A DNA stretch of 64,000 bases from Streptomyces sp. HUAS MG91 (GTDB lineage Bacteria > Actinomycetota > Actinomycetes > Streptomycetales > Streptomycetaceae): NCBI RefSeq assembly GCF_040529335.1, contig NZ_CP159535.1, positions 1 through 64,000 of the forward strand, given 5' to 3'. Both the position numbers and the translations under genes were made by a program. Every line of letters begins with the position of its first letter. Position 1 is the stretch's first letter. Below are positions 52,301 to 59,373 of the stretch, piece by piece. The notes below the pieces were generated by a model that searched no databases, was not told the DNA's origin, and worked only from the letters and a program-made list of their open reading frames with translations.

Positions 52301-54651
52301 GCGGCCGCCGCCTCCAGCTCCGCGAGCGCCGTGTGCTCCTCGTGCACCCGGCGGTTGGGCACCGCGGCCAGCCGCAGCGTCGCGGGCCGGCCGGCCTCCA
52401 GGCGCGTGGTCACCGCGGCGGCGGAGGCGAGGTCCCGGCCCCAGTGCAGGACGGGGGCGGCCGCGAGGTCGGCGACCGGTGCGGCGGTGGAGAGCACGGC
52501 CTCGTAGCGGTAGCGGCTCAGTTCGTTGTGGTGCACGCCCCGCTTGACGCGTACGTCCACGGCGCGCACGGCGGGCAGGTCGCGGGCCAGCGCGTCGAAC
52601 AGGGCCGGGGCGAGGAGGAGTTCGGTCTCCAGCTCCACGCGCTCGCCGATGGAACGCAGCAGGGCGTCCCGGGTCTTGTCCGCGCCGCCGGGGGAGGCCA
52701 GCTCCACGCCGGTCTGGAAGGTACGGGCGAGGTCGAGGTTGCGCAGATCGCCGAGGAGCAGCGCGCCGCCGGGGGCGAGCAGCCGCAGGGCGCCCTCGAT
52801 CACGCTGCGCAGGTAGTCCAGGCCCGGGAAGTACTGGATCACCGAGTTGATGACGACGGCGTCGAAGTGGCCGGTGGGCAGGCCGCTGGTGTCCTCGGCG
52901 GCGCGGCGGCGCAGGTGGACCTTCGCGGCGAGCTCGGGGTCGGCCTGCGTCTGGGCGGTGAGCGCCGTGATGACCCGCTCGGAGAAGTCGGTGCCCCAGT
53001 ACTCCTCGCACTCCGGGTCCCTGGCCAGATGTCCCATCAGCAGGCCGGTGCCCACCCCGATCTCCAGGACCCGGCGGCGGGGCAGCTCCCGGATGCGCTC
53101 CAGGGTGGCGCCCTGCCACTCGCGCATCTGCTCCAGGGGGATCGGCCGCGCGTCGTAACTGCTGTTCCAGCCCGCGAAGTCGGTGCCGAGCTCGGCGGAC
53201 CCGGCGTCGTCGTACAGCGTCTCGTAGATCTCCTTCCACTCGGTGATCTGCGCGTCGGGCTCGGCGGCGGCAGCGGCCGGCGGCGCGGGCACCACGTGGG
53301 CGACGAGCCGCTTGTCGCCGTCCGGCGTCTCGTGCAGCGACACCGCCGCCGCGGAGACTCCCGGGTGGCCGGTCAGCTGCGCCTCGATCTCGCCGAGTTC
53401 GATGCGGAACCCGCGCAGTTTGATCTGGTTGTCGACGCGGCCCACGAACTCCAGTGCGCCGTCCTCGCGCAGCAGCACGACGTCGCCGGTGCGGTAGAGC
53501 AGGCCGCCGCTGCCGGTGAAGGTGTCCTCGACGAAGCGCTGCGCGGTCAGTTCGGGGCGGTCGAGGTAGCCGGTGGCGAGCCCCGGCCCGCCGAGCAGGA
53601 GTTCGCCGGTGGCGCCGGGCGCGACCGGGGTGCCGTCGGGGGAGACGACGACGGCGACGGTGGTGCCGAGAGCCCGGCCGATCGGGATGGTCCGCGCGTC
53701 CTCGGCCGGCTCGTCGACCGCGTGCCAGGTGGCGAAGGTGGTGGTCTCGGTGGGCCCGTACACGTGCAGCAGCCGCTCGGGCGCTCCCGCCGCGAACACC
53801 TCGCGCACCCGGCGCGGGTCGCAGGCCTCGCCGCCGAACAGCACGGTGCGCAGCGGGGCGAAGGCGCCGGGGCGCTCCCGGGCGATGAGGTTGAACAGGG
53901 CGGTGGTCAGGAAGATCGTGGAGATGCCGTGGGCGGCGACCGCCTCCTGGAAGCGTCCGGGGTCGACGACGGACTCCTTGGCCAGGCCCACCAGGCGGGC
54001 CCCGGCGGCGAGCGTCGTCCAGATCTCGAACGTCACGGCGTCGAAGGCGGGGTTGGCAGCCTGGGCGACCACGTCCGTCGGGTCCAGGCGCAGGTAGTCG
54101 TAGGACCGGGCGAAGTCGACGACGGCCCGGTGGGGGACGACGACTCCCTTGGGCGTGCCGGTCGTTCCCGAGGTGTAGCAGACGTAGGCGGCGTCGTCCG
54201 GGCCCGCGGCCGGCTCGGGCAGGGCGGCGGGGCGCGCGGCGATCGCGTCGGCCTCGGCGTCGAGGTCGACGACCACGGTGTCGAGCCCCCGGTAGTCATC
54301 GGGTGCGGCGCCCTGCGTCAGCACGGCGCGTGCCGTGCTGTCCCGCACGATCAGGCGGCGGCGCTCGGCGGGGTTGGCCGGGTCGACCGGTACGTAGGCG
54401 GCGCCGGTCCGCACGACGGCGAGGAACGCGGTCACCATGGCGGGGCCCGGCGCGATCGCCGTCACCACCCGGTCACCGCGGCCCACGCCCCGAGCCCGCA
54501 GGTGGGCGGCGAGACGGTTGGCGGCCAGGCTCAGTTCGCCGTACGTGAGGGACACGTCGCCGGCGTCACCCGGGTAGGTGAGCGCGGTCGCGTCGGGCCG
54601 CAGGTGGACGTGCTGCTCGACGAGGTCGGAGACCGACAGGACCGACATCAC
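49354..54651 (-). CDS. NRPS: A-MT-PCP-C*-A*-MbtH
   Basis: A 1765-residue synthetase. Adenylation (1-450) has the active motifs YTSGTTGTPKGV (159-170) and YGPTETTTF. My reading of its pocket (DAFLLGVTF) hints at an aliphatic amino acid. An N-methyltransferase (about 460-850, VLEIGVGTGLLMGHLA) is inserted after motif A8, and A10 (NGKVDRKAL) follows. The PCP has Ser950 in FFRIGGHSLAAARLL. A condensation-like domain (1003-1390) lacks HHxxxDG; its place reads SLPAGAVDLWS. The next adenylation-like domain (about 1410-1700) lacks A3 and A8. The last 60 residues are a fused MbtH domain (HHALWPAAVAAPEGWHETHP). There is no terminal thioesterase. The GGCAA operator is 31 bp upstream of the ATG. Confidence 0.85.
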   Translation of the reverse strand: MMSVLSVSDLVEQHVHLRPDATALTYPGDAGDVSLTYGELSLAANRLAAHLRARGVGRGDRVVTAIAPGPAMVTAFLAVVRTGAAYVPVDPANPAERRRLIVRDSTARAVLTQGAAPDDYRGLDTVVVDLDAEADAIAARPAALPEPAAGPDDAAYVCYTSGTTGTPKGVVVPHRAVVDFARSYDYLRLDPTDVVAQAANPAFDAVTFEIWTTLAAGARLVGLAKESVVDPGRFQEAVAAHGISTIFLTTALFNLIARERPGAFAPLRTVLFGGEACDPRRVREVFAAGAPERLLHVYGPTETTTFATWHAVDEPAEDARTIPIGRALGTTVAVVVSPDGTPVAPGATGELLLGGPGLATGYLDRPELTAQRFVEDTFTGSGGLLYRTGDVVLLREDGALEFVGRVDNQIKLRGFRIELGEIEAQLTGHPGVSAAAVSLHETPDGDKRLVAHVVPAPPAAAAAEPDAQITEWKEIYETLYDDAGSAELGTDFAGWNSSYDARPIPLEQMREWQGATLERIRELPRRRVLEIGVGTGLLMGHLARDPECEEYWGTDFSERVITALTAQTQADPELAAKVHLRRRAAEDTSGLPTGHFDAVVINSVIQYFPGLDYLRSVIEGALRLLAPGGALLLGDLRNLDLARTFQTGVELASPGGADKTRDALLRSIGERVELETELLLAPALFDALARDLPAVRAVDVRVKRGVHHNELSRYRYEAVLSTAAPVADLAAAPVLHWGRDLASAAAVTTRLEAGRPATLRLAAVPNRRVHEEHTALAELEAAAALPAVAPDPEELCAAGERLGYLALPTWSGQGAALLDVVFVDPDQVPAGALTGVHTGPAAAAGTCANTPNAFDRTVGLDVTLNGYLQERLPDYMIPSALTLLDELPLNANGKVDRKALPAPSFTAERTGGLPGTPLQEIVRDLFAEVLGVPRGQVHADSDFFRIGGHSLAAARLLSKARTVLGADPGSRAVYEAPTPAAFAALLGDAPAACTGPGGAEGAVILPLRLHGALNERALEAALADLGNRHEALRNSRIGAAGTQLRTLSADEHLLELSLPAGAVDLWSHLPLAAELARAYGARATGDTPHRSPAARSSAPRASHGHTAPTPLPHAPAPAPADPRHTTSAAELDAALHTRLTAFAAEHGVTAFMVAHAALVALLIQLGADTGPRGGITVAAPVPARDSEALRDAVGPYGRTLALTVDASADTSFTELLRLVRETDLAAYRDGTSPLALPGGVALTVLQESDVRFEAAGLTVRPEPRPPVVPGADLGLTLTERQTPAGGCAGIGLTTAYPAASVDEATAASLTDRFVAVLEAALTDPALTVGRLRPAPGGAGADGVWAGADAALPPGDPAALIAAQVAHAPEAQVLPALTYGELDARADLLAHALLAHRAGPGTSVLTALSSPAAFAVAALAVARTGAALLPVDPSDTVPALPGHLRPVVLLLDETADLLLAEVPGAARLVRDEAAEPAAAGHWPFTAADRLRPAGADDPLLLVPTDEGTVVVGSAAVAAATLARPAEAAWLVRGYPDGDAALGLLGALASGARVHVPDDSLIRAVPHEVLGWLRATGARTVVGGADETLCALLTLARAEGAELAVSGGWAEGRLVVEQTGDGPARPAPGYRAHILDAALRPVGPGETGALYIAGVGVAQGYAATPTTTGERFLPDPFAAPGTTARMWRTGQAARVESDGRLSVLDGPADDDPYTDEFATFVVLADPRGHHALWPAAVAAPEGWHETHPEDLYELCLDHLGSRPGESL

Positions 54652-54681
54652 TTAGCTCCTAACGACGGGCGCTCTGGGCGT

Positions 54682-54708
54682 GGCAACTTCTTGCCAAGAT
54701 GGTGGCAA
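54682..54708. promoter_or_regulatory. GGCAA-type operator, site B (NRPS operon)
   Basis: GGCAA-CTTC-TTGCC (54682-54695) followed after 8 bp by a third half site, GGCAA, at 54704. It ends just before the NRPS ribosome binding region. Same geometry as sites C, D and E. Confidence 0.72.
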
Positions 54709-54838
54709 CAGGGCTTCGAGGCCCTGTCTCGGAAGACTTGAGCGGCGGTGGAGCCGCTGGTCACGGACGAAGTCGGCGGCGCCTCGCGCGCGTGGGGTTT
54801 GCCCCGGGAGCGAGCCGTGCTTCCCGGCGAACAGCCGA

Positions 54839-54871
54839 AACCCCCGCGGCGGCCTGTGGCCGGCGGGGGTT
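54839..54871 (-). terminator. Terminator after the repeat-peptide gene
   Basis: AACCCCCGC...GCGGGGGTT forms a long GC-rich stem, 38 bp beyond the repeat-peptide stop on the minus strand. The repeat peptide is therefore probably its own short transcript, with limited read-through into the NRPS. Confidence 0.72.
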
Positions 54872-54908
54872 GTCGATGGCGCGCGCCCGTCGTGCACGGG
54901 CGGGGGGA

Positions 54909-55220
54909 TCAGACAGCGGCGGTGGCGGGGGCGACGGGCCAGTCCTCGGCCGGGGCGACGGCGGGGGCGACCGGCCAGTCCTCGGCCGGGGCGACGGCCG
55001 GGGCGACCGGCCAGTCCTCGGCCGGGGCGACGGCCGGGGCGACCGGCCAGTCCTCGGCCGGGGCGACGGCCGGGGCCACGGGCCAGTCCTCGGCCGGGGC
55101 CGCCGAGATCGACGTGTCGAGGCTGAGCGCCGACGCGGCCGTGGTGCTGATGCCGAGACCGGTGAAGGCGGTGGTGGCGACGGCGGCGACGGTGACGGCG
55201 ATCCGGGCGATGCGCTTCAT
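54909..55220 (-). CDS. Secreted tandem-repeat peptide (5 x APAEDWPVAPAV)
   Basis: A 103-residue protein. Residues 1-31 are a signal peptide (MKRIARIAVTVAAVATTAFT start, cleavage near AASA-L). A short spacer (LSLDTSISA) is followed by five tandem 12-mers, APAEDWPVAPAV, at 41-52, 53-64, 65-76, 77-88 and 89-100; only the last differs (final Val to Thr). The repeats contain no Cys, Ser, Lys or Thr except the final Thr. Identical repeats behind a signal peptide suggest a precursor cut into several copies of one short peptide, such as a pheromone, or a cell-wall repeat protein. Its promoter carries a GGCAA operator, and it stands just upstream of the NRPS. Confidence 0.72.
   Translation of the reverse strand: MKRIARIAVTVAAVATTAFTGLGISTTAASALSLDTSISAAPAEDWPVAPAVAPAEDWPVAPAVAPAEDWPVAPAVAPAEDWPVAPAVAPAEDWPVAPATAAV
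54917..55103. repeat. 36-bp tandem repeat array (5 copies) within the peptide gene
   Basis: The unit GGCCAGTCCTCGGCCGGGGC plus 16 bases repeats every 36 bp, encoding the 12-residue peptide repeat. Copies are nearly identical at the DNA level, with a few G/C changes, so the array is recent or kept uniform by recombination. Confidence 0.8.
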
Positions 55221-55257
55221 GACTGACTCCTCTGTGACAACTCTGCGTTTTCCGCTT

Positions 55258-55285
55258 GGCAACCTTCTGCCAAGAAGATTGGCAA
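55258..55285. promoter_or_regulatory. GGCAA-type operator, site C (repeat-peptide gene)
   Basis: GGCAA-CCTT-CTGCC (55258-55271, one arm mismatch) followed by a third half site TTGGCAA at 55279-55285. It lies 38-65 bp upstream of the peptide ATG, in the promoter zone. Confidence 0.68.
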
Positions 55286-55572
55286 GGCGTTCTCGGGAAT
55301 CACTTGCAAATCGGTCAATTACGGCTCGACTTGGACGCCAGGGGCACTCCATGAACCGCCGAAAGAGCGCGGAAAGCGCTGGTGAAACGCGCCTGGCCTG
55401 CGAAGCCGCGGATCGACGACCCGTCCGGAAACGCCTTGGCAAAGCTGGGCAACCGCTGGAGAACGGATCGGGCGGGAACCGGCAGGGGCGCCGACGCCGG
55501 GCCGCATTGTCCCTTTCGGCCCTTCCGCTAGAGCGCCGCCGGAGCGCATGTTGCCAACTGCCGGGGGGAGTT

Positions 55573-55598
55573 GGCAAGGTAATGCCAATTCACTGGCA
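55573..55598. promoter_or_regulatory. GGCAA-type operator, site D (aminotransferase-like gene)
   Basis: GGCAA-GGTA-ATGCC (55573-55586) followed by TGGCA at 55593, with another TTGCCAAC/GTTGGCAA pair overlapping on the upstream side (55550-55577). It lies 37-62 bp upstream of the ATG at 55635. Confidence 0.65.
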
Positions 55599-55634
55599 CA
55601 TAGTTGCCACATGGAATGGGGGGAGGCCCCGGAC

Positions 55635-56816
55635 ATGACTGCGACGGCCCACGGCGATCCCAGGGTCCACCTGGACGCGGCCGGACTGGGCTCCATGCCC
55701 ACCGCCGCCCGCGCTGCCCTCATCGAGTGGACACGTCACGAAGACCGCTACGGTCCCCACGAGTTGGAGGAGTACCTGGACGATGTCGTGCACGACGAGC
55801 TCCGCGCGCGCCTGACCCACCTGCTGCGGGCGCCGACCGACGACACCGTGCTGTTCACCGGCTCGGCGGACGCCTTCGCCACCGTGGTGTCGCGCCTGCC
55901 GCTCGGCCCGGACGACCGGATCTGGACGACGCCTTACGAGGGCGTCGCCAACCTCACCGCCCTCTACGCGGTACGCGACCGCACCCGGTGCGGTCTGGAC
56001 GTCGTCCCGCTGCGTCCGGACGGCGACCTCGACACGGAGTGGATGGCCGCGCACATCGACGACGACGTCGCGTTCGTCTCGGTGACGCAGGTGCCGGCGG
56101 GCTGCGGCATCGTCAACCCCGTCGAGGCGATCGGCCGCATCCTCGCGCCCCATCGCTGCCTGTACGCCGTCGACGCGTCGTACGCCGTGGGGCAGTTGCC
56201 GGTGGACGTGACGCGCACCGGCTGCGATCTGCTGACCGGCGACGGCTGGCGGTTCCTGCGCGGACCGCGGTTCATCGGGTTCGCCCATGTCTCCCGCAGA
56301 CTGCGCGAGACGCTCGCCCCACCCGGGATCGTGCCGCTGGTGCCACCGCACGGAGCGGCCGTCGTCGCACTGAGCGCGGCCCTCGCCGAGCACCGGACCG
56401 ACGCGTCGGACGAGGCGCTGACGGCCGCGCTGCGCGCCGCGGTCGAGGAGGCGCCCGGTACCGAACTGATCGTCCCGGGGCGGCTCCAGTCCGGCATCCT
56501 CGCCTTCCGGCACGAGCGGATGCCCGCGGCGCACATCCGGCGCCGGCTGGCGGCCCGCGGTGTCGACGTGCGCAAGACGGTCGCCCAGGAGACACCTCTG
56601 TACCGCCCCGGGCCCGGATTCACCACCGCCGTGCGCGCCTCCGTCCACCAGGACAGCGCGCCGCGGGACATCGAGCGGTTCGGCGCGGCGCTGCACGAGA
56701 TCCTGGCGCAGGAGGTCCCACACCCGCACCTGCGGCCCCGCACCCACCGGCACGTCCCGAACCGCCGCGGCACGGCTCCGGTCCGCCCGGCCCTGACGCT
56801 GGTGGGAGGCGCATGA
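55635..56816 (+). CDS. Class V aminotransferase-like protein lacking the PLP lysine
   Basis: A 393-residue fold-type I protein of the cysteine-desulfurase/isopenicillin-epimerase class (HLDAAGLGSMPTAARAALIE, WTTPYEGVANLTALYAVRD, CLYAVDASYAVGQLPVDVT). The PLP-aspartate region is kept (VDAS), but the lysine segment that normally reads HKW or RKW before LxGP is TGDGWRFLRGPRFIG, so the Schiff-base Lys is replaced by Arg206. It is either a PLP-independent enzyme, a pseudo-enzyme or a lyase with altered chemistry. The ATG at 55635 follows a GGGGGAGG ribosome binding site and operator D. An ATG at 55611 would add eight residues. Confidence 0.72.
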   Translation: MTATAHGDPRVHLDAAGLGSMPTAARAALIEWTRHEDRYGPHELEEYLDDVVHDELRARLTHLLRAPTDDTVLFTGSADAFATVVSRLPLGPDDRIWTTPYEGVANLTALYAVRDRTRCGLDVVPLRPDGDLDTEWMAAHIDDDVAFVSVTQVPAGCGIVNPVEAIGRILAPHRCLYAVDASYAVGQLPVDVTRTGCDLLTGDGWRFLRGPRFIGFAHVSRRLRETLAPPGIVPLVPPHGAAVVALSAALAEHRTDASDEALTAALRAAVEEAPGTELIVPGRLQSGILAFRHERMPAAHIRRRLAARGVDVRKTVAQETPLYRPGPGFTTAVRASVHQDSAPRDIERFGAALHEILAQEVPHPHLRPRTHRHVPNRRGTAPVRPALTLVGGA

Positions 56817-56836
56817 CGAGGCGTCGGATCCACTAG

Positions 56837-56854
56837 AAACCGCACGAGCGGTTT
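56837..56854. promoter_or_regulatory. Perfect ARE palindrome upstream of tetR 3
   Basis: AAACCGC-ACGA-GCGGTTT has perfect 7-bp arms and matches the operator form of butyrolactone receptors. It lies 60 bp upstream of the tetR start and just after the aminotransferase stop. Confidence 0.72.
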
Positions 56855-56915
56855 GTTACTGTCCTGGTGTGGGTCCGCCCGTACGCCGCGTCGCCCCGCA
56901 GCCAGGAGGAGCATG

Positions 56916-57509
56916 ATGGTCAAGCAGGAGCGGGCGGTCCGGACCCGTCAGATACTGGTGCGCGCCGCCGCCGAGTCGTTCGCCCGGGACGGGTTCGCGC
57001 TCGCCTCGCTCACCATGATCAGCCGGCGCGCGGGGGTGAGCACCGGCGCCCTGCACTTCCATTTCGCGAGCAAACGGGCGCTGGCCGACGCCGTCCTGCA
57101 CGAGGCCGCCGCGGCCCTGGAGCGCACGACCTGCCGGGCCGACCGGGCACCGGACCCGCTGCGCGCGCTGGTCGAGGCCACGCACGGGCTGATGGACGGC
57201 ATCGTGGGCGACGCCGTCGTGCGCGCCGGGTTCGCCCTCTCCGGCGACCCGGCCCGGACGCGGGGGGACGTCGATCTGCGGCAGCAGTGGCAGCGGTGGA
57301 TCGAGCGCACGCTGCAGCGGGCCGAGTGGGAGGGGCGCCTCGCCGAGGGGACTTCCTGTGCGCAGATCGCACCCACCGTCGTGGCGGCCACCGTGGGCTT
57401 CGAGGTCCTGGGCTGCCGCGATCCCGACTGGCTCACCCGCCGGAAGATCGACCGCTTCTGGGAGTTGATGCTGCCGCGGCTCACGGACGGGGCCACGGCG
57501 CGAGGGTGA
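56916..57509 (+). CDS. Gamma-butyrolactone-receptor-like TetR regulator 3
   Basis: A 197-residue ScbR/ArpA-type regulator (VKQERAVRTRQILVRAAAES, STGALHFHFASKRALADAVL). The ligand domain is shorter than in receptors 1 and 2. The ATG at 56916 sits 6 bp after AGGAGG; an ATG at 56913 is also possible. Perfect ARE-like palindromes stand before (56837) and after (57538) the gene. It may be a pseudo-receptor that senses pathway products rather than butyrolactone. Confidence 0.83.
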   Translation: MVKQERAVRTRQILVRAAAESFARDGFALASLTMISRRAGVSTGALHFHFASKRALADAVLHEAAAALERTTCRADRAPDPLRALVEATHGLMDGIVGDAVVRAGFALSGDPARTRGDVDLRQQWQRWIERTLQRAEWEGRLAEGTSCAQIAPTVVAATVGFEVLGCRDPDWLTRRKIDRFWELMLPRLTDGATARG

Positions 57510-57537
57510 TCCCGGGCCGGCCCGCCCCCGACCAAGA

Positions 57538-57559
57538 AACAGCGCTAACGGTCTGTTTT
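57538..57559. promoter_or_regulatory. ARE-like palindrome downstream of tetR 3
   Basis: AAACAG-N10-CTGTTT (AAACAGCGCTAACGGTCTGT and two more bases) lies between convergent genes, 29 bp after the tetR stop. Receptor 1 shows the same pattern of sites on both sides. Confidence 0.5.
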
Positions 57560-57853
57560 TTCCTCGTCCCGTTTCGGCTGAGCGGCGTAGACCGCGACGA
57601 AGGCAGCGAACTGCCGGGCCCCGCAGGCCGGTTGAAGCGCGGCGAGCGGCACGCTCCTGCCGAGCCCGCGCGACAGGGCGCGATGCGTCTCCAGAGCGGC
57701 GGCCACCAGTTCGTCGGAGGAGGAGGAAGAAGAAGCAGCAGCAGAAGAGGCGGGAGGGGGAGCTGAGTGCGCCACGGCGGTTCTCCTCGGTGTCTCGTCG
57801 GCCCGCACGCCGTCCAGGGGGATCGGCGCGGTGGGCTCAGGCCAGGTCGTCAC
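57545..57853 (-). CDS. Hypothetical small protein coupled to the SnoaL-like gene
   Basis: A possible 102-residue protein from GTG 57853, which overlaps the end of the SnoaL-like gene by 17 bp. It has a Ser/Ala-rich middle (SSAAASSSSSSDEL) and a helical end (QFAAFVAVYAAQPKRDEEK). Composition is borderline, and the 3' end overlaps an ARE-like site. It may be real or a chance frame. Confidence 0.35.
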   Translation of the reverse strand: MTTWPEPTAPIPLDGVRADETPRRTAVAHSAPPPASSAAASSSSSSDELVAAALETHRALSRGLGRSVPLAALQPACGARQFAAFVAVYAAQPKRDEEKTDR

Positions 57854-58298
57854 GGGTCACCCGGCGGTGGGCGATGCGCCACTCGCCGCTCTCGCGCGTC
57901 AGGACGTCCTCCATGACACACACGTGCAGGGACCTGGACGCCGCGCCGGGCGGCACGGTGTACACCAGCGCCGAGCAGCGCGTGCGCAGGGTCCCGTCGG
58001 CCTGCGGCCGCACGTCGAGCACGCCGATCCAGTGGTCGAGCCGGTCACCGGCCCGCCGCCGAGTCTCCGCGCCCGGGCGCGGGTAGCGGGCGAGTCCGGC
58101 CCGGGCCGGCAGTGGGCCGGGCAGGGAGGGCAGCTCCAGGAGGGCGTCCTCGGTGAAGGTGCCGGCCCAGCGCGCGGTGTCGTGCACGTCCAGGATGCGC
58201 ATCTGATCGGCGTAGAAGCGCTGTGCCTGCGCGTACAGGGCGGCGAACTCCTCGCCGCCGGGGGTGTGTTCGCCGGTGCTCACCAACTCGACGGTCAT
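57837..58298 (-). CDS. SnoaL-like/NTF2-fold protein
   Basis: A 153-residue NTF2-fold protein (ALYAQAQRFYADQMRILDVH at the start, LRTRCSALVYTVPPGAASR, VMEDVLTRESGEWRIAHRRV at the end). The closing EWRIAHRRV is typical of ring-hydroxylating dioxygenase beta-subunit-like and SnoaL-like proteins, which act as cyclases, hydratases or tailoring enzymes. Divergent from the thioesterase gene. Its role here is unknown. Confidence 0.7.
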   Translation of the reverse strand: MTVELVSTGEHTPGGEEFAALYAQAQRFYADQMRILDVHDTARWAGTFTEDALLELPSLPGPLPARAGLARYPRPGAETRRRAGDRLDHWIGVLDVRPQADGTLRTRCSALVYTVPPGAASRSLHVCVMEDVLTRESGEWRIAHRRVTRDDLA

Positions 58299-58581
58299 GG
58301 TCCGGCCTCGCTTTCGTCCGTACCGGGAACTGCCGGGAACACCGAGGGGCCGGGCCGTCCGCGGGGTTCCGGGACACCGGACTCGGTTCCGCCAGCTTCC
58401 GGGAGCCGGATCGCACCCCCGTCCAGTCCTCCTCGAGCGCGCGCCTCACGAGAAGGCGCCACGAGAACCGGTCGAGGCCCGCTGGTGCCGGGCGCCGACG
58501 CGCATCCCTCCCGGCTATCGTCCGAACGTCCCGGCCCTGACCGCCGGTCACCGGAGTGAGTGCCTCGTCGAGGGAGTCGCC

Positions 58582-59340
58582 ATGCACAAGGCGGAAGAGC
58601 CGGAGCTGCGCCTGTTCGTGTTCCACCACTCCGGTGGTTCGCACCTGGCCTACCGGGACTGGCCGGCCCACTTCCCGGCCGGCTGGGACGTGCGCAGCCC
58701 CGACGCGCCCGGCCGCGGGCCGCGCGACGGGCGCCCCGCGCTGAGGAGCACCGGAGCCCTCCTGGATCACTTCCTGCACGAGCTGGACGGCGAACTCGTC
58801 GGCCGTTTCGCGTTCTTCGGGCACAGCATGGGCGGCATGGTCGCGTACGAGCTGACGCGTCGCCTCCTGGACGCCGGCCGGACCCCACCGGTCTGGCTCG
58901 GGGTGTCCGCGCGCGGCACCCTGCACCCGGACGGGGACGCCAACCGTCGGCATCTGCTGTCCGACGAGGAACTGCGCGACGAGCTGACGGCCATGGGCGG
59001 CACCCCGTCCTCAGTGCTCGAACACCGGGAGCTGTGGGACCTGTTCGCGCCGACCATCCGTGCGGACCTGCGCATCAGCGAGACCTGGCGCACCCCGCCG
59101 CTCGCCGCGCCGCTGCCGGTGCCCCTCTCGGTGTTCGGCGGCGCCCGCGACCAGGTGGCGCCGCCGCACCGGCTCGACGGCTGGTCGGCCGTCTCCGAGC
59201 GCTTCCTCGGCCTGCACCTCTTCGACGGCGGTCACTTCTACTTCAAGGATCGGCTCCCGGAGGTCGCCGCCCGGATCCGGCAGGACGTACGCCGTGCCGA
59301 GGCGCTCACCGGGGCCGCTCCGGCGGTGGCGGCGGGCTGA
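58582..59340 (+). CDS. Type II thioesterase
   Basis: A 252-residue alpha/beta hydrolase that removes wrongly loaded acyl groups from carrier proteins. Motifs: LFVFHHSGGSHLAYRDWPAH near the start, the nucleophile GHSMGGMVAYEL (Ser near 80), Asp in FGGARDQVAPP and His in LHLFDGGHFYFKD. The ATG at 58582 follows an AGGGAG ribosome binding site. It serves the NRPS, which has no thioesterase of its own. Confidence 0.87.
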   Translation: MHKAEEPELRLFVFHHSGGSHLAYRDWPAHFPAGWDVRSPDAPGRGPRDGRPALRSTGALLDHFLHELDGELVGRFAFFGHSMGGMVAYELTRRLLDAGRTPPVWLGVSARGTLHPDGDANRRHLLSDEELRDELTAMGGTPSSVLEHRELWDLFAPTIRADLRISETWRTPPLAAPLPVPLSVFGGARDQVAPPHRLDGWSAVSERFLGLHLFDGGHFYFKDRLPEVAARIRQDVRRAEALTGAAPAVAAG

Positions 59341-59373
59341 GCGCCTCGCCCGCGCGCCACGGCCCGGCCCGGA

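Noticed and set aside
46944..55220. A graspetide system (ATP-grasp enzyme plus repeat precursor)
   Set aside because: The repeat APAEDWPVAPAV has acidic residues but no Ser, Thr or Lys to accept an ester or amide link, and the ATP-grasp enzyme looks like a stand-alone ligase rather than a graspetide cyclase.
54699..55226. Plus-strand repeat proteins rich in GDG/GATAG across the 36-bp array
   Set aside because: They are antisense readings of the repeat-peptide gene. Only the minus-strand frame has a signal peptide, a start near the operator and natural composition.
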